Below, one piece after another: positions 44,940 through 54,816 of a stretch of DNA of 64,000 bases; position 1 is the stretch's first letter, and each line of letters starts with the position of its first letter. The position numbers were made by a program, and so were the translations under genes. The notes under the pieces were generated by a model. It was not told the DNA's origin, made no database searches, and saw nothing but the letters and a program-made list of their open reading frames with translations. Source of the DNA: Phaseolus vulgaris (Eukaryota > Streptophyta > Magnoliopsida > Fabales > Fabaceae); contig NC_023755.2 of the NCBI RefSeq assembly GCF_000499845.2, positions 8,556,752 to 8,620,751 of the forward strand. Reading direction: 5' to 3'.

Positions 44940-45600
44940 TAGTGAACAGATAAGGAGTAGAGAAGAAAAAGAGAATCGACAAAGAGTATTGGGAGGAATG
45001 AACATTGAACCAAAGAACAATGAGAAATGAATGAATAAAGAAAAACTCCAAAAGGAACTAGACTATCTCTAGGATCTAATGACATTGGTTGCTAAAGAGA
45101 TTATAATGGAAAAGAACCCTTCTTCCCAAGCAATGAAAGATAAAAATTATTAAAACTTTCTAAGTTCTTTGAGGAACTTATATTTTTCTCTCTCAAAGAA
45201 GATTTCTTAGAGAGAATGAGGATAGGATTACTTTCATTTAAGACCTTAAGAGAGTAAGAAGACAAATATTTAGCAAATCAATTTTCATCCAATCAAAAAG
45301 TGAGTGTTACAAGGGGACAACAAGTCTTATTTATAGATGCATAAGCTTCTTGCACTTCATGATTTATAGAACGTGAGACTAAAAACACACAAATGCAATT
45401 GCGCACAAGAGAAATTCCAGAGCACCACTCCTTCTATGCATGAGTTCCCCCAAATTACACTATTTTTTAGCCTATTCTATGTGATGTGGGACTTCAAGCT
45501 TCATGTGTCTTTTCTTGGACAAAATTGACTATGTTTCCTAGGATTTTTAGCTGACTTTTCAAGCCCAAATTGAGGCCCAAAACAAGCCCTTACATACGTT
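44940..45600 (-). repeat. LTR family D, copy 3, minus strand
   Basis: On the minus strand it shows GCATCTATAAATAAGAC, CTTGTTGTCCCCTTGTAAC and AGTCTCACGTTC blocks in the same order as copy 1 (0.5-2.1 kb). About 45330 marks the TATA-like block. Ends approximate. Confidence 0.6.
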
Positions 45601-46335
45601 TACAAAACCCTATAAGTAGGAGAAAATAATGCAAACCTATACAATTTGTACAAGACTAGAAAAAAAGAAGAAAATCTTACTATTCTACTATTCAAATGTA
45701 GAGTTTTCTTTTATGAGACTTCATCTTCTTCTATCCTCTTAGCCAATGGCTTTTGAGGGAGATGAGATTGTACCAAGGACATTTTTTCAAAGATACCCAA
45801 GAAATGAAAGAAAACTCAAAAAACAACAAAATTTTATGACAAAAGAGTTACAACACAAAGGCATGATTAGCTATAAATTTAGTGAGGAATTTAGGTGTTT
45901 GTGGTGGAGTTCTATATCACTAATCCGCTTTTATGCTTTGCTTGCTTTTCTTTATGTGTTTTAGGTCCAATTGTGCTTTCCTCTCAAGTGTTTTCACTCT
46001 TCAATACATCCTTTCTTGTCTCATACATTCACCATAAAAGTAGCTTCAACTAATATTTTTCTAACACGTAAAATACTACCTTAAGGAAATGTGAGTTCTC
46101 AAGAATCAGAGAAAGAGTTAATCATTTTCACTTCCACTTAAGAGTAAGAAATTAAAAATCAATAAAAAATCAATTAGGAATGACAACAAAGAATTAAGAA
46201 TCCTAACCTAATTAGCATGAAGTGTTGATGAAAACAGAGCACGAAATTAGAAAAGTGTTTTGTATGAGAGTTTGCACTTAGATAATAGAGATGAGACTTT
46301 GAATTTGGGGAAAAGAGTTTGAATTTAGAATGAAT
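45601..46335. other. No recognisable feature
   Basis: A 72-codon frame at 45746-45964 begins MAFEGDEIVPRTFFQRYP and has no family I know. It has no intron or promoter evidence and is probably chance or an element leader. Confidence 0.35.
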
Positions 46336-46347
46336 CTAAAGAACACT

Positions 46348-46381
46348 TACTATGTCAATTTAAATTAAAATTGACATAGTA
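46348..46381. repeat. Hairpin, 14-bp stem
   Basis: TACTATGTCAATTT and its exact inverse AAATTGACATAGTA are separated by six bases. More TGACATA(G/A)TA words follow to about 46460, so this may be part of a decayed DNA transposon ending near 46562. Confidence 0.85.
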
Positions 46382-46574
46382 TGTAACTTATTATGATGGT
46401 TCTAAATAGAACTAACATAGTAAGTACTTATTATGTCATTTATAATCTCAATTGACATAATAAGTTTGATATTTATTACAAATACACCATTGCACCACTT
46501 TTTATGACAGGTGGCCTACACTCTTCATAATAAGTCATGGTTTCCTATTTTTTCACAAGTGCCACCTGTAGAAG

Positions 46575-47109
46575 TAGGGGTGGCAATGCGGGTTGGCCCG
46601 CCCCGCATAGGCCCGCCCCGCACTTGGCCCGCAAAAAGCGGACTGGGTTGGCCCGCCTCGCATAAAATTTGCGGGCTGATTTTTCTAACCCACCCCGCAT
46701 AAGGGTTAGCCCGCGGGCCTGCGAGCCAGCCCGCATAAGAAATATTTATTATTAAAATAATTTTTTAAATAAAAATTTTGAATTTTTTTTATTTAGATGC
46801 ATTAGGTAAATAGTTTCATAATATTATTTTCATAAAACATGCGTAATAACATGTTATTAAAAATTTCGGAATGTAAAATATGAGACTACATGAAGAAAAT
46901 ATAGGGGTGTAGAAAAAAAATTATACATTTTAAAGTTATGCGGGTTATGCGGGCCAACCAGCCCCACCCTACACTTGGCCCGTGCGGGCTGTGGGTTATG
47001 CGGGGCGGGCCTAAGCGGGCCAACAGGTTGAAATAAGCAACCCGCCCCACGTTCTTTTGCAGCGGGTCGCGGGCCGGCCCGCACGGCCCGCCCCACTTTG
47101 CTACCCCTA
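46575..47109. mobile_element. GC-rich hAT-type MITE, 535 bp
   Basis: Left end TAGGGGTGGCAATGCGGG, right end inverted TAGGGGTAGCAAAGTGGG. Flanked by 8-bp near-identical repeats TGTAGAAG (46567-46574) and TGCAGAAG (47110-47117), as expected for hAT elements. The terminal 120-190 bp on each side are strikingly GC-rich, built from GGCCCGCCCCGC / GCGGGCC words, around an AT-rich core. No transposase. Confidence 0.9.
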
Positions 47110-47329
47110 TGCAGAAGTGTCAAAAATAGGAAATAACACAAGAAGGGAAGGTTAAATTTTGAAAATTTTCACAATTTTTCGCTAATATCATTAGTTCAAG
47201 TGTTGTCAAACGATATAAGTGTAAATAAAAGATTTGAGAAATCTTTGTAAGATAGTTTTAATTTTTCCTTCCTTCTTTAGTTAGTTAAATAATACAATAA
47301 CATGCAATGTAAAAAGATTAAGGAATGAA

Positions 47330-48450
47330 CATATACTCAATATTTTTATACTAGTTCATCCAGTCACATAAACTACGTAGAGTTCCTGAAAAACCAGTCA
47401 GGTTCCACTAACTGTGAAGTATAACTGAGTACTCTTTGATCAAATCACTTCTAGCTAACACTGAGTAATCTTGACATTAGTCACTCTTGATCCAACACTG
47501 AGTATTCTTGGCACAAGCTACTATTGGCTCAACACTTAGTATTCTTGAAACTAGCCCTTCCTGGCTACACACTAAGTATTTTTTACACTAGTCGTTCCAT
47601 AATCAATATATTTATAAGGCCTTAGTGATAAACAAATCTCTAATTTTTTTTCTCAAAGATTGTAACATCTTTCAACATATACAAGATTTTTGATCTCTCT
47701 CAACCAGTATAAAAGAATGAACATGAATAGTTTTTTACAAAGCTTTAGGGCACACAAAAAATTCACTAGAGTTTCAACACTTGTAAAGTATGACTCATTT
47801 TTTCTTGTCTTCTTTTCTTGAAAGAATTTATTCTTATATGCTTTAGAAAAATAGTTGTCACATTCCCTTTTCTAGTCATTGAGTAGCTTTAAACTCTCTT
47901 TGTTGTCTTCATTCTTCTTCTACTATTGTTTGATGAGCTCTTATGTTAAGAAATATTAAATGTTGGACGTAGAGCATTAAATTTTCTTATCTTCTTTACC
48001 CAATCTCTATGATAGTTGGTAGTACTTATCATTCTCGATAATAGATCCTTTTATACAAAACATTTGTTGAAAGTTCACATCGTACAAGATAGATAGTTGA
48101 ACAAAAGTTGAAACTAATCGTGTTAAAAAAAGTTGGTGGTCATTTTAGCTTTAGCTCATATCCCAATGTATATTTTAATGTTGGATCTTCCTCAGATAGA
48201 CGTAGAATACATTATTTGTTTCTTTCGACATAAGGTTTAGAATATTCTTCATGCATGTTAGCTTGAAGTCTTGGTATGTACTTATCGTTTGAGTGATCAT
48301 CAATTAACTTATCAACCAAAGTGGAACTTGTATTTGTCGTCTATCACATGAAACATATGCATTTTTTATTTGATTAACGTCTTGTCAGATGTATCTAATT
48401 CACGTATTTCAATCACTAGGCTTATTTTGTTTAATCACATAATCAATATA
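47330..48450 (-). repeat. Minisatellite-bearing LTR-like repeat, copy 2
   Basis: Units such as AACACTGAGTATTCTTGGCAC-AAGCTAC at about 47415-47590, followed by ATCTTTCAACATATACAAG (47668) and ATAGTTGGTAGTACTTATCA (48012), shared in order with copy 1. The start (TTTTATACTAGTTCATCCAG...) resembles, in reverse, the conserved copia LTR box (CTGGATGTAGCTC...AACCAGTATAAA), suggesting a minus-strand copia LTR. Confidence 0.55.
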
Positions 48451-48479
48451 TTTAGGGTGTTGTATTTTTCTCTAACAAG

Positions 48480-48581
48480 AAGATTATTTAATGTTCAAGT
48501 CGATATGAGCTAGAGAAATTATAGAATATATGATTATAAAAATGAATAAGATAATTAACTATATTTATAGGCTATTGGACC
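48480..48581. repeat. Unclassified dispersed repeat, left part, copy B
   Basis: Corresponds to 13930-14033, with right part 54817 to about 54960. It is interrupted by the CACTA-like element. Confidence 0.65.
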
Positions 48582-49446
48582 CATTACGAAAAATCGTGTA
48601 TAAAGTGGTGATTTTAATATGGCGCTTATTAATAACTGCCACAATTTTTCGTATAATACAACATTTTAGTAACCGCCACAATTATCCTTCTGAATGTGTC
48701 ATTTTGAACTGCCACAATTATCCTTTAGAATAAAAACCCCACGTTTAGCTTACCTCCATACATCATTCCTCATTATTTCCATTTTTTTTTTTGAAAACTT
48801 GTTATGACTCTTGGAAACCAAATACACTAACTCTTCACACTTTTCATAAACCTTTCTTCCCTCTCTCTGCTAAACAACTGACTCTTCCATCTCTTTTGGA
48901 AACCCTATTTGCCTACACAAATCTCTTTTACCTTAACGAAATCAACCCTCAGACTTTCACGAACACTCTCACCTTCACTCATTCTTGCCTTTACTCACTC
49001 TTGTGCGCTTCACTGTTCGCCATCGTTGCCTCCTCACGCCATTCACTGTCTGCCATCGCCGCCTCCTTGCGCCCTTCACTATTCGCCATGGTCAAAACCA
49101 TCCCTTAAGCATAACTTCTAGAAGCTAGGGCTACATTCTAACCTTAATGGACTAGGCACAAGCTAAAATGATAAATACACTCCATATTATGCTAAATGAA
49201 CCTACTCTAGCCTATTCTACTATTTCGACCCCCAAAGTGAGCCCAAATTATTTACAACATGTTTTTTATTTTTAAGAAGATCGGAAGAAAGAATAGTTGA
49301 TGTTCTGGTGTATGCCCCGTTCTTCTTCTGGTAAGGTCTATTGGATCTTTGGTGGGGCCTTGACTTGATTGTTGAGATGACTACTCACCGTATGAATTGT
49401 ATTTTGAGTCCTTGGTCATTTATTTGTCTTCTTGGATTATATCATG

Positions 49447-49469
49447 CCCCCCAAGTTGGAGAGAATTTG
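49447..49469 (-). other. Polypurine-type tract of nested gypsy
   Basis: Minus strand reads CTCTCCAACTTGGGGGGCA just before the LTR start TGATATAATCC (plus 49436-49446). A coding tail resembling NLRSNSLQLGG precedes it, the usual pol end of this group. Confidence 0.7.
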
Positions 49470-49560
49470 ACCTCAAATTTAGAACTCATATAGATAACAT
49501 AGTCAGTTTGTTCACATATAAGATATTGTGAATTGTGGTGTGTGAAGTAAACTGATATTC

Positions 49561-50250
49561 CTAAAGCGTGGGAAGTTCAAAAGGGGAAGTTCTAGATACA
49601 AGCCATGTTGGGAAAGAATATTTGGGGATGAAAGAACTTTTTGATGAAAATCCTCTTAGAAGGTGAGAACCTTTAGAAAGGGTTTGAATTTCATCCCAAA
49701 ACTTCAATGTCCCAGATGTCAAGTATTTAGATTTATTGGGTAATGAAAAAGAGAAGAAAGAACAACTTAGAGGTGCAGTTTGCAATCCGACACGAGTCAA
49801 CATGATTGTTTTTACAGTGTAAGGTGATATATTGTGACCTGGTTTATCTGTTCTTTCATTATCTTTTTCATTTTCTCTTTTGTTTTTAATTTTTATTTGG
49901 TCCTCGTGAACTTCTTTGGGAGAAAGGGGTTTTAAGATAACCTTGTGCCCTTTGAAGTTAAAAGACATTTTGTTGGTCAAGCCATCATGTAGAACTTGTT
50001 TATCATATTGCCAAGGTCTTCCCAAAAGATATGTTGCTTCCATTGGCACAACATCACATAAAACCTCATCTTTATACTTTCCTATAGCAAAAGTTATGAG
50101 GACTTGTTTATTTACCATGATTTCTCCTTCGGCACTAAGCCACTGAAGTTTATAGGGTTTTGTATGAGAGATAGTGGGTAATCCAAGCTTCTCCACTACT
50201 CTTGTACTTTCCACATTAGCACAACTACCCCGTCTATCATCATGAAACAT
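49561..50250 (-). pseudogene. Gypsy protease region fused to pol tail
   Basis: Frame of 229 codons. GSCANVESTRVVEKLGLPTI, KPYKLQWLSAEGEIMVNKQV, YKDEVLCDVVPMEATYLLGR and NKMSFNFKGHKVILKPLSPK are the aspartic protease and following region of chromovirus-type pol. The catalytic DGGS reads DDRRGS with extra bases. At about residue 165 it passes straight into WDEIQTLSKG...LIPKYSFPTW-type sequence and ends in FELPTL, the extreme C-terminus, so roughly 2.5 kb encoding RT, RNase H and integrase has been lost with the frame kept. Confidence 0.82.
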
Positions 50251-50449
50251 AACTTGTTGTTGATAAGGCAGCGGGTGTGGAAAATATTTTCTCTTAGTGT
50301 GTCATCCAAATGTTTTGGAATTGTTCCCAGCATTCGCCTTATCACCAATGAGTTACCTTCACAAGGAAATTCACATCCATTTTCACTAGGGGATTTTGAA
50401 GGGGAAGGGGAGTTAGACCGAGAAGTTTGATCACTATGGTCACTTACGA

Positions 50450-51515
50450 CTATCCCCCCCCTTAACCATCATGGTTCGTTTGGTTGGACAGTTGGCAGCT
50501 ATGTGCCCAAAACCTAAACATTTAAAACAGTTAGTACTTGAGGTTTTGGTTGGCGATTTTGTCCTAGAAGGAGAAGGTTGTTCTTTTGTGGAGTGGATTC
50601 TTTAGAGGAGTTGGAAGCATTATCTAGTTTTGAAAAATGATTTTTACCCTTCCAAGTTGAGTTATAGAAGTCATCATTATGAGTAGTTTTGAAAGATGTT
50701 TTCTTTAAAAGTTTTGATTCAACCTTGATGGCTAGGTGAACCAATTTTTCCTAAGAGGTATACTCATAAAGTTCTACAACATTTTGAATCTCTCTTCTTA
50801 ATCCACTCACAAAACGAGCAATCTTTGACTATTCATTTTCATCATGCATATTAATTTTTGTCAAAGTTACTTCCAAATCTTTAAAGTATTCATCTACACT
50901 CCTAGGTCCTTGTTGAAGTCGTTGGAGCTTCAACAAGAGTTCCTTCCTATAATATGAAGGAAAAAATCGCGTGCGCATGCATTCCTTTAATCGTACCAAG
51001 AGACCATGACTGACCTCTTGTTCAAACCAATGTCTATTACAACCTAATGTCACCACTGCATGGCATAGTCTACAAATTCTAGGGAAGCTAACTTAACTTT
51101 TTGGTCGTCATCGACCTCATACACATTACAAATTTGTTCTACTTTAACTTCCCATCCTAGATAGAAATTAGGGGTCACTTTCCCCAATAAAGCTAGGTAA
51201 TTTTACAAACGGAAAATAAGGTTGTGCTGATTGGTGTTGATGGCGCCTCTCTTCAAAGTGATGCACTCTCCAATCTTGATCGTCTTCTTGACTCCCATAG
51301 TGCATGTAGTTTCTAGTAGCTTTGCAAAGCTCCCATTTCCTTTCTTGAGTTTGTCTCACTTGAGCCTCTTCTAATCTTTGTAACATTTCCACTAGTTGCC
51401 TTATTTCCTCGTCTTTGTGGGCCATTCGTCTCCTAGCATCCACAAGCTCTCCCACAAGATGTGCCTTTTGAGGTGATTGCGGCTTTGAAGATTCACCTGA
51501 AGACAAATTAGCCAT
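50450..51515 (-). pseudogene. Gypsy gag of nested element
   Basis: Starts MANLSSGESSKPQSPQKAHL at 51515. A coiled-coil-like stretch (RRMAHKDEEIRQLVEMLQRL) is followed by FVKLPSFIGESDP, then after a frameshift the core RFFPSYYRKELLLKLQRLQQ, GPRSVDEYFKDLE and LAIKVESKLLKKTSF. Near 50460-50535 a zinc-knuckle remnant (CLGFGHIAANCPTKRTMM-like) can be read. Stops between blocks show decay. Typical of plant chromovirus gag. Confidence 0.8.
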
Positions 51516-52070
51516 AATTTTGCACAAGGAAACAAACAATTAGTGAAAAATTACAAGTTAAACTTTCACTCTACTTGAAACATTTTTGTGTTGTTTTTGC
51601 TTCTTCTTCTTTTTTCATTTTTTTTGTCCTGAATTGACGGATTTAAATTTTCAAATGATTTTGTGCATGCAGATTGGATTCACCTTTCAATTTTCAAAAA
51701 AAGATAAGATACTGGGATTCAAGTTATATGAACACTTGTAATCTATGTTTGGAATTAAATCAACCATTACTCTAACAACTTCTGATTTGGTTTTAGTTCT
51801 TCACAATTAAAATAAAAATAAACAGAAAAGATGAAAGACTCCTAGAACACTAAGAACATCAGACGCAAGCAAAATTGACAAGAGAAAACAAATTGACAGA
51901 AAACGAAATTCACAAAGCGGAATTCAAAGTGCTTAATGAATAAAAAGACGAAAACTATAAATGACAAGAATTTAAAGGCATCATTTAAATTGCTTGAATA
52001 TAAAAGCTAGAATTTAAAATGTGCAGAAATTTCAAGGTAGAATATCAACCCAGCAATATAAGCACAAATT

Positions 52071-52092
52071 GAACCATGCTCTGGTTACCACA
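52071..52092 (-). other. Primer-binding site of nested gypsy
   Basis: Minus strand TGTGGTAACCAGAGCATGG-type sequence, resembling TGGTATCAGAGCATGG, next to the LTR terminus TGATGTGAG (plus strand 52093). Confidence 0.7.
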
Positions 52093-52215
52093 TGATGTGA
52101 GTTGATTTTAGATTGCACATTTTAAAGGTTTCTCTTTTGCTTAGATTTTGGATTTTAGCAATTTAAAGGTGAGAACCCTAAGAAGATCCCCACTGAACCC
52201 TATTAGTTTTGAAAA

Positions 52216-54254
52216 ATGGTCAACTTTGCTAAATACTTACAAGGATATAGTGTGGGAGAGTGCACTAAAGGTAATAGAACTTACATTGAAATAACTTCAG
52301 TCTTATTTAATTTAGTCAGTACATTTGGACAAACTTCTTTTTTTTTGGAGTCTCGATTTTGTTTCAAGGTAAATGAAGATTTGGATAAAAGAGATGTTAT
52401 GTTTAAAATTGGGAAACTGTGGAGGGAATACAGATGCAAGCTTTGGAATTAATTTTATGACCCACTTATGAGCAAAAGTGACCTCATCAAGAATGTTCTA
52501 GCTGGAGTAAACGTGGAACAATGGGCTGTTTTTTTTATTATCGTTTGAGACCTGTTATAGTGGTAAACTTTGTTTTTTTATTGTTAATAAGCTTTCTTTA
52601 AGTTTACAAAAAACTAATTTTATTTTCACTTTGTAGAACATGTGTAATAGAAATAGAGATATAAGGAAAAGAAAAATTATTCCGCACATTGGTGGTGCTA
52701 TGTCTTTGTAAAAAAGAATAAATAATTTGGTATTTGTTTACTTATATTGTGCTATCTATTTTAATATATTATAATTTCTGACTTTTATACTTATATTATT
52801 ATTGTTGAACATATAGAAAATTGAGACTGGTAAGAATATTGGACGAGTTGAAATGTGGAAGATCACACATAAGAGGAAAAATGGCACATATGTAAATGAT
52901 GAGGTGCTAGAAATTGGGGTAAGTGTTATTATACTTTCAAAATAAATTTGTTGTTTTGATGATGATGTATTGATCATGAGGATATATTGGACTACTTGCA
53001 TACATATATAGGTTTGAAAAAGTGTGTGGATAGCATGCTTCCAAAGTTTCATCTGAAAAACACGTGATTTTTTTTATAGTTCTTCCACCATTTACCACCC
53101 CACTGATCAGAACCCCCCGTTAGATTCAACATCACAATTAAACTTACATGTTACAAAGTGAAACGATAATCCATCAAATAAATAATCAAGAAAGAATATT
53201 TATGAAAAACATGAGTGCATGTTAGGAAGTTATGAATTTATTATTAGATGAAGATTGATGGAATTTCAGAAAAAGGAACCACGGGACAATAATGAATTGA
53301 TTGCAGATTCTAATTGAAGCCACTTGCAATTGAAAGTTGTCTTACACCTGTGTTGCCAACCCAATATTAAAAGATGTCACAACATTGAAGTCCATATGCT
53401 TATTAAAGGTCTCCCTACACACAAACAAGTTACCAATAGTTGTTCTCACCAACATTAAAAAGTCATGATATTTCTGTTCGAGAAATGAAATGTTTGTATT
53501 TTATTGAATGTTTAACACTTAGTACATATAGAAGTAACATGAGTTCTATCCACAAATTTATACAAGGATGAAGAACAATTACAACAGAAATAGAACATGA
53601 CACAACAAGATGAAACTAATTGTGGATAGAGAGAACCATGGAATTTACGATGTGGTCTAATATTACAATTTAATTGATGATAAAAAAAATCGAATTGTTG
53701 TCATAATATATTCTAACAAGTATATGTTGTTCTTTTTATTATTTTCAATTTTATCCAGGAACAAAATTGATGAGATAATGTTGACAAATCCAAAAAATCC
53801 AATTGGTATCATATTTGGTAAGGAGCATCCGGGTCGAGTTAGAGGGCTATCCTATGGAGTTTGTCCCAGCCTTGCTTTCAAAGAATCCACAACAAGGCTA
53901 AGTGGTATGAATTATGTTTCCTCTAGTTCAACTTCATCAAATGTGGAGGACAAGGTAATTAAAATGGAAATTGAGCTTGCAACGGTGAAAAATCAAATGA
54001 ACACTTTGCTCGCATATATTGCTTTGAGAAAAGATGTTCTAGAACATTTTGCTGCAATGGCAGCTAATTTGGTTCATGCATCCATCAATGAGGTATTGAT
54101 ATATTTAAAAATTTATTGGTGTCTTTTATTTTATAATTATAAACATTCAAAATCATTAACTTAAAATTATTTATTTCAGACATCAGATACTGGAAGTGGT
54201 GTTCCATCACCTAATCAAATAATAGGATCAAGTGTTGGAAGAAAAACTGATTAG
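52216..54254 (+). pseudogene. Plant Ptta/En/Spm-type transposase, decayed
   Basis: Exon-like blocks. 52216-52560: NEDLDKRDVMFKIGKLWREY, a premature TAA at 52450-52452, then FYDPLMSKSDLIKNVLAGVN and VEQWA, with a frameshift in a T run. 52637-52710: NMCNRNRDIRKRKIIPHIGG. 52817-52918: KIETGKNIGRVEMWKITHKR ... YVNDEVLEIG, followed by a GTAAGT donor. 53759-54092: KIDEIMLTNPKNP ... FGKEHPGRVRGLSYGVCPSL ... VEDKVIKMEIELATVKNQM. 54180-54254: the final SDTGSGVPSP-like block with stop TAG 54252. Introns with GT/AG ends separate the last three. The family is the plant transposase_24 (Ptta/En/Spm) group. It is dead here, and 53090-53720 holds extra unidentified sequence in one intron. Confidence 0.82.
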
Positions 54255-54816
54255 GGATGAACAATGTGTTGTAATTTGAAATTATGTATCAACTTTTGAA
54301 CAATATTATGTGTGTTTTAATTTTCAATGAAATGAATAGATACTTATAACTTTATATATTATTTCATTTTATTAGTATTTTATTTTTTTTATTATGAAAA
54401 TATATTATGTTTAGTTTAAGTGTGCAAACCAAATTATAAAAAAGTGGTGGCTAAATTCCATTTATTTAGAATTAAAATTATGTCAGTCGAAATGGACATA
54501 TTATTTTTACAATTTTATTATAATACTGACAGTTAAAAACGTCACATTATATCCTATATAACGGCGCTGAAATCTTTTTCAATGAATTAAATTGCGACAG
54601 TTATGACTGACACTACTTACATATAAAAAATCGTCACTTTATACAAAATTTTAAAGTGACGGGTGTTGCGGTGGGTAGCGTAAGACCGCCACATTAAACT
54701 TTGTGAGGACCAGTTCTATAACAGTTTGGAAAATCGCCACAAACGTATATTATGACGTCTATAAACGTCATTTTATACGAAAATAACCACCACTTTATAC
54801 ACAATTTTTTGTAATG

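Larger units (their letters stand above)
49110..52140 (-). mobile_element. Nested minus-strand gypsy (chromovirus-like) derivative
   Basis: From right to left: LTR stub from 52093 (plus TGATGTGAGTTG), PBS 52071-52092, leader, gag (51515-50450), protease region (50250-49561), pol tail, PPT and partial 3' LTR (about 49110-49446). RT, RNase H and integrase are absent. Neither LTR is complete and they do not overlap enough to be compared, so both ends are truncated. It splits the CACTA-like element. Confidence 0.8.
48582..54816 (+). mobile_element. CACTA (En/Spm)-like DNA transposon with CATTA ends
   Basis: Left end CATTACGAAAAATCGTGTAT, right end inverted CATTACAAAAAATTGTGTAT, followed on both sides by AAAGTGGTG. 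Subterminal words (GCCACAATTAT, CCGCCACA, CGTCATTTTATA) repeat on both sides. The interior holds a transposase pseudogene of the plant Ptta/En/Spm type and a nested minus-strand gypsy (about 49110-52140). Both ends carry a T where CACTA elements have a C. Flanking triplets ACC and AGT do not match, so no target duplication is recognisable. Confidence 0.78.

Noticed and set aside
44220..44940. Possible promoter of a host gene (TATA-like run near 44785)
   Set aside because: No coding exon follows on either strand before the LTR at 44940, and the TA-rich words are common in the region.
46336..46562. Possible small MITE with CACTT...AAGTG ends
   Set aside because: The ends agree over only five bases and no target duplication is visible; only the hairpin was kept.
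48791..49108. 105-codon frame near the left end of the CACTA-like element
   Set aside because: Low-complexity Leu/Ser/Pro-rich translation of a pyrimidine-rich stretch, no family, and truncated by the nested gypsy.
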